The notes under the pieces were generated by a model that was given only the letters and a program-made list of their open reading frames with translations, ran no database searches and was not told where the DNA came from. From the NCBI GenBank assembly GCA_001443545.1, contig LMAD01000020.1, positions 1-43,581 on the forward strand: a stretch of DNA of 43,581 nucleotides, written 5' to 3'. Positions 33,794 to 41,512 of the stretch are shown one piece after another. This DNA is from Acidimicrobiaceae bacterium RAAP-2. Lineage in GTDB: Bacteria > Actinomycetota > Acidimicrobiia > Acidimicrobiales > RAAP-2. Position 1 is the first letter of the stretch. Each line of letters begins with the position of its first letter. Both the position numbers and the translations under genes were made by a program.

Positions 33794-35335
33794 ATGCGGA
33801 TCTCCCCTTCCCGACGCGATTTGTTGCGCGGCATCGGCGCCGTCGCCGCCGGCGTGGCGCTGGGTGGACCGGTCGGCGCCGCGTCGCCGACCACTGGAAT
33901 CTCCGTCCCGATCAGCGCAATAGCCGGTTGGGTCCGTCGCGAGAACATCCGCCCCGGTGACGGGACCTGGCTGCGTGGCCCGGCCGCCGTGGCCGGCGAA
34001 CTCGAGGGCTACGCGAGTGCCACGAGCGTGAACCTCGGCGGGACGATCTCGTTCTTCGTCAGTACCACCTCGCCGACCTTCTCGATCAAGGTCTATCGAA
34101 TGGGGTACTACCAGGGTCTTGGCGCGCGACTCATCGAGACCCGCTCCCCGTTAACGGGATTCGCTCGACCGATGCCGGCGCCCGACCAGTACGGCACCGT
34201 CGACTGCCAGTGGCCGGCGTCCTTTCGCGTCGTCGTCGACCACCGCTACCCGCCGGGACAGTATCTCGTGCGCCTCGAGAACGCCCAACACCAGTTCCGA
34301 TTCATCCCCTTCCTCGTGCGCGACGACACCTCGTCGGCCACCTTCGTCTACCTGAGTGCGGTGACGACATGGCAGGCCTACAACACCTGGGGCGGCTACA
34401 GCTTGTACCGCCAGGCCACGCCCGTGGGCGGCGTCACCGTGAGCAACGCGAACCGGGCAGTGCGGGTCTCGTTCAACCGTCCCTACGACCGCGAGTTCGC
34501 CAATGGGGCAGCCGACTTCGTGGGCAACGAGTTCCCCCTCTTGTTCCTCGCCGAGCAGATGGGGCTGGACCTCACGTATTGGACCGACGTCGACCTACAC
34601 GTGCGCGGGGCGAGCCTCACGCGCCACCGAGCATTGCTCTCCCTCGGCCACGACGAGTACTACTCGCCGGCGATGCGCGCGGCGGTCACCAACGCGGTCG
34701 CCCACGGCGTCAACGTCGCGTTCTTCGGCGCGAACTTCTGCTACCGCAAGATCCGCTTCGAACCGGGCGTCAACGGCGCCGATCGACTGATGATCAACTA
34801 TCGCTCGACCGCCGACCCGATCACCGCCGCGAATCCGTCCTTGGCCACCGTCAACTGGAGTCAGTACCCCTCCGACCTCCCCGAAAGCACCTTCACCGGT
34901 TCGATGTACGGCGGTGTCAACGGCGTTGGATCGCTCACGGTCGCCGACGCCAGCTCATGGGTGTGGCAGGGAACCGGGGTGAGGGACGGCACCGTGCTCG
35001 CCGGCGCGCTCGGCGGGGAGTTCAATCACTACAACCCGTATTCGACCAATCCGGCGAACGTGGAGGTCGTCGGCCACTCCCCCGTGGGCGGTGGCGTCAG
35101 CGACGTCACCTACGTCGCCGAACCGGGTCAGGGTGGGGTCTTCGCCAGTGGCACGGGCCACTGGGTCTACGACCTGTCCAACGCCCCCAAATTGGGGAAC
35201 TTCTGGGTACCGGCGGCGCTACCGGGGGTCACGAACGTCATCCGACGCGCAACGATGAACGTGTTCGCCCGCTTCGCCGCTGGTCCGGCCGGGGTGACCA
35301 CGCCGTCGGTCGCCAACACGAACCAGTTCTATTGA
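33794..35335 (+). CDS. Tat-exported N,N-dimethylformamidase beta-subunit-like protein
   Basis: 513 residues. The N-terminus is a twin-arginine signal: SRRDLLRG followed by a hydrophobic stretch (GAVAAGVALGGPVGAA) and a likely cleavage near AASP, so the folded protein is exported. The mature part resembles the large-subunit C-terminal domain of N,N-dimethylformamidase: VYRMGYYQGLGARLIE, YLVRLENAQHQFRFIPFLV, TTWQAYNTWGGYSLY, FNRPYD, and LLSLGHDEYYSPAMR. Proteins with this domain are frequent in actinobacteria but mostly uncharacterised; amide hydrolysis is inference, and a cell-surface carbohydrate-related role is also possible. Its start at ATG 33794 is supported by the leaderless box. It stands alone between metH and the convergent LipB-LipA gene. 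Confidence 0.78.
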   Translation: MRISPSRRDLLRGIGAVAAGVALGGPVGAASPTTGISVPISAIAGWVRRENIRPGDGTWLRGPAAVAGELEGYASATSVNLGGTISFFVSTTSPTFSIKVYRMGYYQGLGARLIETRSPLTGFARPMPAPDQYGTVDCQWPASFRVVVDHRYPPGQYLVRLENAQHQFRFIPFLVRDDTSSATFVYLSAVTTWQAYNTWGGYSLYRQATPVGGVTVSNANRAVRVSFNRPYDREFANGAADFVGNEFPLLFLAEQMGLDLTYWTDVDLHVRGASLTRHRALLSLGHDEYYSPAMRAAVTNAVAHGVNVAFFGANFCYRKIRFEPGVNGADRLMINYRSTADPITAANPSLATVNWSQYPSDLPESTFTGSMYGGVNGVGSLTVADASSWVWQGTGVRDGTVLAGALGGEFNHYNPYSTNPANVEVVGHSPVGGGVSDVTYVAEPGQGGVFASGTGHWVYDLSNAPKLGNFWVPAALPGVTNVIRRATMNVFARFAAGPAGVTTPSVANTNQFY

Positions 35336-35416
35336 TCCTTTGGTGGCGCGACGTCGTCGCCCGCGAGTGCAATCGCACGCCGCACGAACGCTGACGACCC
35401 GGTGGGGCCGCTCGGA

Positions 35417-37042
35417 CTAGCGACGAGACGGCAACGGCAGTGGTATCGCCTGACGCAACGCCTCACCGGCGTGGTAACTCGAGCGCGTGAGCGGCGACGA
35501 CTGCACGTGGCCCAGACCAAGTTTTTGACCCCGTTGCGCCAAATCGTCGAACTCTTCGGGCTCCCACCACCGCGCGACCGGCACGTGGTTAGTCGTCGGA
35601 CGAACGTATTGCCCGATGGTCGCGATGGAGACACCGACGCCCGCTAAATCCGCGAGTGTCTCTTCCACTTCGTCGGCGGTCTCACCGAGACCGACCATCA
35701 TCCCGGACTTCGTCGTCAGGCCCTGGGCGCCGGCTCGGGCGAGGACGGTGAGCGAACGCAAATACCCCGCACTGGGTCGAACGGCTCGCTGGAGTCGGGC
35801 GACGGTCTCGATGTTGTGGTTGACCACGTCGGGACGGACATCGAGGATTGTCTGCAGGCTGGCGACGTCACCCTTGAGGTCACTGATCAGCACCTCGACG
35901 GACGTCTCGGGTGATCGCTCGCGGATCGCGCTCACCGTGGCTGCGATGGCCCCGGCGCCGCCGTCGGGCAGGTCGTCTCGGGCGACACACGTGATGACGG
36001 CGTGGCGCAGACCGAGCCGGACCACGGCCTCGGCGACCCGTTCGGGCTCGGTCGGGTCGAGTGGGAGTGGCTTGCTCGTGTCGATCAGACAGAACCCGCA
36101 GGCCCTCGTGCAACGCTCGCCATTGACCATGAACGTTGCGGTCCCCGACGCCCAGCACTCGTAAATGTTGGGGCAACCCGCCTCTTCGCACACGGTGACG
36201 AGCCGCAGGTCGTCGGTGAGCTTTCGCAATGACTGGTACTCGGTGCCCATGCGTGCCTCGATGCGCAACCACGAAGGTTTACGTGACTTGAGCGCCACCC
36301 CTTGATCGGGGTCGACGCCGGCTTTGCGCAGTCTTCGAATCAGTGCTCGCTCCGACGATGACGTCGCGGCGCTTCGATCGACGGCGGCCACCGTCCCCCC
36401 GCCACCGAACGCCGCGTCCAACGTCGAACCGAGGAACGCCTCGACGTCGCTGAACGATGCGTCCAGCCCCAACGAACGCATCGATCCCACGGGCTTGTCC
36501 GGGATTCCGCACGGCACGATGGCGGCGAAGGCCGCGAGATCCACGTCCACGTTGAGCGCCACCCCATGCATCGTGCGTCGATGTCCGGCCCGATTGCGCT
36601 CCGTCCTGACCCCGACGGCCGCGATCTTCACGGGTCGGTCGTCCAGATTGGCCCAGACCCCCGGATAGCCCTCGAGCCGACCGATCCGGCCGAGTCGCTG
36701 ATCGGGGTCGAAATGACGAACGGTGGTGATGACCGCATCCTCCAAGCGGCCGACGTGTTCGCGACCAGCCGCCGGCGTGTCGGCGACGGTGACGATGGCC
36801 CAGGCCACGATCTGTCCCGGGCCGTGGTAGGTGACGTCACCACCACGATCGGCCTCGACGACCTCGGCCTTCAGGCTCGACGGCGGGACGAGGAAGTGTT
36901 CGGGCACGGCACGAATCCCCAACGTATAGGTCGGGGGGTGCTCCATCACCAAGACGTAGTCGTCGCTCGACTCCAACCACGCTCGTTGCAGATCGTTCGC
37001 CTCGCGGAACGTCACCCTTCCGACGTGGCGGCGGCGGAGCAC
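35417..37042 (-). CDS. Fused octanoyltransferase-lipoyl synthase (LipB-LipA)
   Basis: One open frame of 541 residues holds both lipoate-making enzymes. LipB part (about 1-215): RGGDVTYHGPGQ (67-78), catalytic lysine K139 in KIAAVGVR, HGVALNVDVDL, and the acyl-accepting C178 in PCG. LipA part (about 250-541): auxiliary cluster cysteines C285, C290, C296, radical-SAM cysteines C311, C315, C318 in CTRACGFC, and the C-terminal RSSYHA that ligates the auxiliary cluster. All catalytic residues are present in both halves. A linker of about 35 residues joins them. An internal GTG (36298) could begin a free LipA, but its AAGGG abuts the codon, too close for normal initiation. GTG 37042 directly follows the sucB stop. 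Separate lipB and lipA is the usual arrangement. Confidence 0.9.
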   Translation of the reverse strand: MLRRRHVGRVTFREANDLQRAWLESSDDYVLVMEHPPTYTLGIRAVPEHFLVPPSSLKAEVVEADRGGDVTYHGPGQIVAWAIVTVADTPAAGREHVGRLEDAVITTVRHFDPDQRLGRIGRLEGYPGVWANLDDRPVKIAAVGVRTERNRAGHRRTMHGVALNVDVDLAAFAAIVPCGIPDKPVGSMRSLGLDASFSDVEAFLGSTLDAAFGGGGTVAAVDRSAATSSSERALIRRLRKAGVDPDQGVALKSRKPSWLRIEARMGTEYQSLRKLTDDLRLVTVCEEAGCPNIYECWASGTATFMVNGERCTRACGFCLIDTSKPLPLDPTEPERVAEAVVRLGLRHAVITCVARDDLPDGGAGAIAATVSAIRERSPETSVEVLISDLKGDVASLQTILDVRPDVVNHNIETVARLQRAVRPSAGYLRSLTVLARAGAQGLTTKSGMMVGLGETADEVEETLADLAGVGVSIATIGQYVRPTTNHVPVARWWEPEEFDDLAQRGQKLGLGHVQSSPLTRSSYHAGEALRQAIPLPLPSRR

Positions 37043-38227
37043 TTAGTGCTCGCTAGCGAGATCGAGACCGGCGAGGAGTTCAGCGACCCGTTCGAGGTAC
37101 GCCGTCGCGGTGAACGGCTCGCAGATCCGATGGTCGAAGGAAAGTCCGATGATCACCCGCCGGCCGACGCCCACCGACACGCCGTCCTCGAGTACCACCG
37201 GCACCCGTCGTACGGCCCCCATGGAGAGAACGGCGACCTCGGGTTGGATGATGATCGGGCTGGTCCACAATGCGTGGGGTCCGGCCGGTCCGACCACGGT
37301 GAAGGTCCCGCCCATGAGATCGTCGGCGGTGAGTTGACGCGTGGAAACTCGCTCACCGAGTTCGTGGACTCGGCGGGCGAGGGCTCGCAGCGTCAGGCCG
37401 GCGGCGGCGTGGACGACTGGCACGAGCATGCCGTCGCGCAATACCTCGCGCATGAACCCAAGGTTCACGGTTCGGTGCACGACCAGCTCATCGCCCGCGA
37501 ACGTCGCGTTCAAGAACTCGAATTCGCCGAGAGCCCGCACCGCGGCCAGCCCGACGACCATCTCGTCGGTGATCTCCACACCATCTCGCGTCCGACGGCC
37601 GATGGCGTCCAACTGGTCGAAGATCGAGGCGTCGACTTCAATCGCCACGAATCCGTGGGGAGTGCTCTGGGTCGAAAGCGTCATGTGTTGGCCCATCCGA
37701 CGCAGTCCATTGGACAGCGGAACGACCACTTCGTCGGTGGGGCCATTGGCCACCGCTCGTTCGGCGTCGCGCCGCGTGATCGCGCCACCGGGGCCCGATC
37801 CACGAATGGTGGCCGGCTCAACCCCGCCATCGGACAGGATCCGTCGCACGACGGGGGACATTACGACTCCCGAGGCGCCGGTCTCCGTCGTCGGTGCCGG
37901 AGTCGGCGTCGCGGACGCCGGAGTCGGTGCCGGAGTCGGCGTCGCGGACGCCGGAGTCGGAGCGGGCGTCGCAGCGACCGATCCCGGTACGGCGTTCTCG
38001 TCGATCACGGCCACGCGCGACCCGGTTTCGACCGTGTCACCCTCCGCGGCCAGAATCTCGGTCAGGACACCCGCGGCGGGTGACGGCATCTCCGAGTCGA
38101 CCTTGTCGGTCGACACCTCGAAGAGGGGCTCATCGCGAGCGACCGAATCGCCGACCTTCTTGAACCAGCGCGTGATGATCCCTTCGGTCACCGACTCGCC
38201 GAGCGACGGCAGTGTGACATCAGCCAA
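37043..38227 (-). CDS. sucB: 2-oxoacid dehydrogenase E2 (dihydrolipoamide acyltransferase)
   Basis: Core of a pyruvate, 2-oxoglutarate or branched-chain dehydrogenase complex. 394 residues: lipoyl domain with lipoylation site K42 in STDKVDSEM; a TP/A-rich hinge (about 84-112); an E1/E3-binding domain with MSPVVRRILSDGG; and the acyltransferase domain. The active-site motif normally DHRxxDG reads DHRICEP (H366 kept, D370 to E, G371 to P). TTG start at 38227 gives the expected MADVTLPSLGESVTEG opening; it overlaps the lpd stop by 8 nt. One lipoyl domain only, whereas many actinobacterial E2s have two or three. Order lpd-E2-LipB/LipA joins lipoate synthesis to its protein target. E1 is not visible, so substrate is open. 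Confidence 0.87.
   Translation of the reverse strand: MADVTLPSLGESVTEGIITRWFKKVGDSVARDEPLFEVSTDKVDSEMPSPAAGVLTEILAAEGDTVETGSRVAVIDENAVPGSVAATPAPTPASATPTPAPTPASATPTPAPTTETGASGVVMSPVVRRILSDGGVEPATIRGSGPGGAITRRDAERAVANGPTDEVVVPLSNGLRRMGQHMTLSTQSTPHGFVAIEVDASIFDQLDAIGRRTRDGVEITDEMVVGLAAVRALGEFEFLNATFAGDELVVHRTVNLGFMREVLRDGMLVPVVHAAAGLTLRALARRVHELGERVSTRQLTADDLMGGTFTVVGPAGPHALWTSPIIIQPEVAVLSMGAVRRVPVVLEDGVSVGVGRRVIIGLSFDHRICEPFTATAYLERVAELLAGLDLASEH
37890..37955 (-). repeat. 33-bp tandem duplication in the E2 hinge
   Basis: Two adjacent identical 33-bp copies (37890-37922 and 37923-37955) encode an 11-residue unit TPAPTPASATP in the flexible linker between the lipoyl and binding domains; a partial third unit follows. 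Length variation here would alter hinge reach, not the folded domains. Confidence 0.8.
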
Positions 38228-39635
38228 GGTGGAGCCCCCTACCCGCTAGTGCCAGCAGCGTCTCGCCGAACGTCTCGGAAAGTGACGGGTGCGGCTGGAT
38301 CAGTGCGGCGGCCTCCTCGGCCGTCGCCTCCCAATTCACGGCGTAGTAACCGGCGCCCAACTGCTCGGTCACCCACGGTCCGGCCATGTGGACGCCGAGA
38401 ATCTGTCCGGCCGTGCCGTCGGCGCGCTTCTCCGCGATGATCTTGACGACGCCTTCGGTCTCACCGATGATCTGGGCCCGACTGTTACCGCCGAAGGGGT
38501 CCTTCTTCACGATGACGTCATAGCCCCGTTCCTTGGCCGCGGCCTCGGTCAGTCCCACGAAGGCGACTTCTGGGTTCGAATAGATCGCCCACGGGACGCG
38601 GTCGTAGTCGACGGGCACGACGGGTTCGCCCAGGATCGTCTTGATGGCGACAATCGCTTCGGCAAATCCGACGTGCGCCAGCTGGGGCGTATTCGCGACG
38701 ATGTCACCAATCGCGAAGACGTTGGGGTTCGCGGTTCGCATCGACGAGTCCGCCACGACGAAGCCCCGATCGTTCACCTCGACACCGGTGCCTTCACCGA
38801 GCAGTCCCTCGCTCCGAGGACGACGACCGACGGCCAAGACGACGACGTCGACGACGACGTCGTCGCCACCCTCGACGTGGACGGTGGTCCCGCCCTTCTT
38901 GGGTGAGTGACCGGTAACGTTCACGCCAGCGCGAACCTCGATTCCTCGCTTCTTGAAGGAGCGTTGGACGACGCTCACCACTTCACTATCGCAACCCGCG
39001 AGGATGGTCGGCAGACCCTCGAGCACCGTCACAGTCGTGCCCATATCCGAGAGCATCGAAGCGAACTCACAACCAATGGCTCCGCCGCCGACCACCACCG
39101 CACTCGACGGCAACGTCGAAAGGTCCAAGAATTCGTCCGACGTGAGCACGATGGTGCCGTCGACGTCGAATCCAGGCAGGGTCCGAGGTACTGATCCGGC
39201 GGCCAGGATCACGTTCGTGCCCCGCGCATCGACCCCGGCGTCGGCACCGTCGACCACGCGGACGACGTGGTCCGCGTCGAGTCGTGCGGTCCCCTCGAAG
39301 ATGGTCACCTTGCGGCCCTTCAGCAAACCCGAGAGCCCCTTGTACAACTTGTCGACGACGTCGTTCTTCCGGGTCTGGCTCACGGAGAAGTCGACCGTCA
39401 CCGAACCGGTGCCGATCCCGAAGGCACTGGCGTGTTCGATGGTTCGCCGAACGTGGGCCGTCTCGAGGAACTCCTTGGCCGGCACGCAACCGCGGTGCAA
39501 GCAGGTCCCGCCCACCTTGTCCCGTTCGACGAGCGCAACATTCAGTCCGGCGGCGGCGCCGTACAGGGCCGCAGCGTAGCCACCAGGGCCACCCCCGATG
39601 ATCACAATGTCAAACTGCTGGACCTCGTTTGCCAC
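38220..39635 (-). CDS. lpd: Dihydrolipoyl dehydrogenase (E3)
   Basis: FAD enzyme that reoxidises lipoyl groups using NAD. From the chosen GTG, about 471 residues: FDIVIIGGGPGGYAAALYG, redox-active disulfide GGTCLHRGCVP, second nucleotide site AVVVGGGAIGCEFASML, TANPNVFAIGDI, and the C-terminal HPSLSETF with the catalytic His-Glu pair. GTG 39635 (VANEVQQFDIV) is favoured: a GAAGGG site lies upstream and TAGGAT at 39677-39682 yields a leader of about 35 nt. First gene of the lpd-sucB-lipBA operon; the next gene begins 8 nt before its stop. Confidence 0.94.
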   Translation of the reverse strand: MANEVQQFDIVIIGGGPGGYAAALYGAAAGLNVALVERDKVGGTCLHRGCVPAKEFLETAHVRRTIEHASAFGIGTGSVTVDFSVSQTRKNDVVDKLYKGLSGLLKGRKVTIFEGTARLDADHVVRVVDGADAGVDARGTNVILAAGSVPRTLPGFDVDGTIVLTSDEFLDLSTLPSSAVVVGGGAIGCEFASMLSDMGTTVTVLEGLPTILAGCDSEVVSVVQRSFKKRGIEVRAGVNVTGHSPKKGGTTVHVEGGDDVVVDVVVLAVGRRPRSEGLLGEGTGVEVNDRGFVVADSSMRTANPNVFAIGDIVANTPQLAHVGFAEAIVAIKTILGEPVVPVDYDRVPWAIYSNPEVAFVGLTEAAAKERGYDVIVKKDPFGGNSRAQIIGETEGVVKIIAEKRADGTAGQILGVHMAGPWVTEQLGAGYYAVNWEATAEEAAALIQPHPSLSETFGETLLALAGRGLHLG

Positions 39636-39676
39636 GACCGGTTCCCTTCGTTGATTACGCCCTTCGGACCTACGAA

Positions 39677-39682
39677 ATCCTA
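39677..39682 (-). promoter_or_regulatory. -10 box of lpd operon (TAGGAT)
   Basis: TAGGAT on the minus strand predicts transcription near 39670 and a leader of about 35 nt containing GAAGGG. Confidence 0.5.
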
Positions 39683-39716
39683 ATGTTTCTCGCGCGCCGG
39701 CCGACACCAACGGGAG

Positions 39717-40151
39717 TTAGGAGTGTTGACCCTGCTGGCGGTCGGCGGCGGCCGTGGCGAGTTCGTCAACGAATTCATTCATCGGATCGCCCGCGTGGCC
39801 CTTCACCCAGGTAAAGGTGACCATCCGTTCCCCGCGCAAAGTCAGATCGAACAGGGGCTCCCACAAGTCCCGATTCGCCACGGGTTGTCCCTGCGAATTC
39901 TTCCACCCTCGACGTAACCAGCCCACGTACCAGGAGTCATTAAAACATTTCACCACGTACGTTGAATCACTGACGATCTCGACGTCACCGTCGGGATTGG
40001 CCCGCAGGGCCTCGAGCACGGCGCGCAACTCCATGCGCTGATTGGTGGTCCGCGCCTCAGCACCGCTGGCGAAACCGTCGCGCCCGCAAGCCCACGCCCA
40101 GCCCCCCGGGCCGGGATTGCCCCGGCAGGCACCGTCGGTGTGAATTCGCAT
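39717..40151 (-). CDS. rnhA: Ribonuclease HI
   Basis: Degrades RNA in RNA/DNA hybrids. 144 residues from ATG 40151: IHTDGACRGNPGPGGWAW (first aspartate), TNQRMELRAVLEAL (glutamate), EIVSDSTYVVKC (second aspartate), TWVKGHAGDPMNEFVDELA (histidine and last aspartate). The catalytic DEDD set is complete. The ATG shares a base with the Rrf2-gene stop (TGATG), favouring it over a GTG seven codons upstream inside that gene. RNase HII is also encoded in the window, so both classes are present. Confidence 0.94.
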   Translation of the reverse strand: MRIHTDGACRGNPGPGGWAWACGRDGFASGAEARTTNQRMELRAVLEALRANPDGDVEIVSDSTYVVKCFNDSWYVGWLRRGWKNSQGQPVANRDLWEPLFDLTLRGERMVTFTWVKGHAGDPMNEFVDELATAAADRQQGQHS

Positions 40152-40609
40152 CACAGCTGACGCGTAATCCACGCATCGTCGTCCGACGTGAAACGGGTCA
40201 CCGCGAGTGGGAGATCGCCGCGCAGCACCTGACCGAGCGTCACGTGTTCGAGCACCTCTCGCAGCGCTGCGCGGACGGCGACCCAGACGTCGCGCAGGTG
40301 CGCAGCGTCTCCACCGTAATTCAGCGTCTCGGGTCGCATCCCGCGAACGCCCGCCATCGGCCCGCTGACGACGCGCAAGATGTCCGCGATCATGATCGCG
40401 TCGGGATCGTGCGCGAGTTTGAATCCCCCTTCGGGACCGCGTTGACTCGTGACGAGTCCCCCCCGGCGCAGGTCCGAGAGGATGGCGCCGAGGAACTTCG
40501 CGGGCAACTGCTGCTCGGCCGCCAAATGTTCGGCGCTCACCGACGAGTTACTGGCCGCCAAGGTGAGTAGTGCTCGAATGGCGTACTCAGCCTTCGCGGG
40601 AATCTGCAT
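40151..40609 (-). CDS. Rrf2-family transcriptional regulator
   Basis: 152 residues. N-terminal winged helix typical of Rrf2: MQIPAKAEYAIRALLTLA, EHLAAEQQLPAKFLGAILSDL, RRGGLVTSQRGPEGGFKLA, then the dimerisation helix. There is not one cysteine in the protein, so it cannot bind an iron-sulfur cluster as IscR, NsrR or RirA do; its signal is unknown. A -10-like CAGAAT lies at exactly the leaderless distance from ATG 40609. It is co-translated with rnhA, an unusual partner for this family. Confidence 0.88.
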   Translation of the reverse strand: MQIPAKAEYAIRALLTLAASNSSVSAEHLAAEQQLPAKFLGAILSDLRRGGLVTSQRGPEGGFKLAHDPDAIMIADILRVVSGPMAGVRGMRPETLNYGGDAAHLRDVWVAVRAALREVLEHVTLGQVLRGDLPLAVTRFTSDDDAWITRQL

Positions 40610-40615
40610 GCGTCC

Positions 40616-40621
40616 ATTCTG
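40616..40621 (-). promoter_or_regulatory. Candidate -10 box of Rrf2 gene (CAGAAT), leaderless
   Basis: CAGAAT ends 6 nt before the ATG at 40609. Its first base is C instead of T, but the other key positions match. Confidence 0.45.
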
Positions 40622-40867
40622 CCCTAACGACCGACCAGCCCCGGTAATGGAGACCGGCCGCTAACCGAAGGGGGCGGCGCGCGCCCTGGGCGAACTGCGA
40701 CCTTCGCGGCCGCTCACGGGCGCGGAGGGACCCGGCCACCGCCGCCTTCGTCACACGAGCCAGATAACCGAGCAAATCGGCGGTCTCCCAGCGATCGACC
40801 ACGGTGACAGTGCCGCGGGGCCGGGTCACTGAAGACGGCGTCCCGAGGGTTCGAATCGTCTCCGTTC

Positions 40868-40873
40868 TATGGT
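40868..40873 (+). promoter_or_regulatory. -10 box of thiE (TATGGT), leaderless
   Basis: TATGGT ends 6 nt before the GTG at 40880. No TPP riboswitch fits ahead of this start. Confidence 0.65.
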
Positions 40874-40879
40874 GAATGG

Positions 40880-41512
40880 GTGTTCGAACTCGATCAACGG
40901 CGTCTCTACCTGTGCGTCGGTCACCGCGACGACCTGTCGACCTTCCTTCCCGCGGTCCTGCGCGGCGGCGTGGACATCGTGCAACTGCGCGAGAAGGAAC
41001 TCGACGATCAGCAGCGCCGTATCTCAGGCACGCTCATGGCGAGCATCTGCCGAGACTTCGGCGTGCCGTTCATCATGAATGATTCGCCGTACCTCGCCGC
41101 GGACGTCGGTGCCGACGGCGTGCACGTCGGGCAGGACGACGCCGACGTGCAAATCTGTCGCGAGGTGCTGGGCCCCAACGCCATCGTCGGACTCTCGACG
41201 CACGACCCCGACGAGTTCGCACGGTCGCTCCATCAGGCAACGACCTATCGCAGCGCCGGGCCGATCGTGGCGACGCCGACCAAACCGGGCCGGACGGGTA
41301 CGGGCACCGACTACGCGGTCGACTGCACGAGACGCAGTGACCAGCCGGTCTTCGTCACGGGCGCGGTGAACGCTTCGAACGTGAGCTCCCTGGTCGCAGC
41401 GGGACTGCGACATTTCGTCGTCGTACGGGCCATCACCACCGCCGCCGATCCCTACCGCGCGGCGTCGTCGATTCGTCACGCCTTGGACGACGCGCTCGCC
41501 GACGCGCTCTAG
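40880..41512 (+). CDS. thiE: Thiamine-phosphate synthase
   Basis: Joins the pyrimidine (HMP-PP) and thiazole phosphate halves of thiamine phosphate. 210 residues, TIM barrel: RLYLCVGHRDDLSTF, GGVDIVQLREKELDD, FGVPFIMNDSPYLAADVGADGVHVGQDD, VGLSTHDPDEFARS, GPIVATPTKPGRTGTG, FVTGAVNASN and a C-terminal phosphate-binding HFVVVRAI. The pattern is clear although some loops are shortened. The GTG start is fixed by its leaderless box. Its TAG stop overlaps the TAG stop of the convergent hydrolase (CTAG, 41509-41512). Confidence 0.92.
   Translation: MFELDQRRLYLCVGHRDDLSTFLPAVLRGGVDIVQLREKELDDQQRRISGTLMASICRDFGVPFIMNDSPYLAADVGADGVHVGQDDADVQICREVLGPNAIVGLSTHDPDEFARSLHQATTYRSAGPIVATPTKPGRTGTGTDYAVDCTRRSDQPVFVTGAVNASNVSSLVAAGLRHFVVVRAITTAADPYRAASSIRHALDDALADAL

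Larger units (their letters stand above)
40610..40879. other. Divergent intergenic region upstream of Rrf2 gene and thiE
   Basis: 270 nt holding the two -10 boxes (CAGAAT at 40616-40621 minus, TATGGT at 40868-40873 plus). A minus-strand frame of up to 80 codons (from GTG 40829) runs through it into the Rrf2 gene, but it has no start signal or recognisable similarity and is not called. A target site for the Rrf2 regulator may lie here. Confidence 0.35.

Noticed and set aside
36566..38083. Open frame of about 500 codons opposite the LipB-LipA and E2 genes
   Set aside because: The minus strand encodes recognisable enzymes throughout; the antisense frame is a composition effect, including the GRRRRS-type stretch opposite the hinge repeats.
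40587..40829. Minus-strand 80-codon frame upstream of the Rrf2 gene
   Set aside because: No SD or -10 at a useful distance, arginine-rich composition, and it runs into the regulator gene and its promoter.
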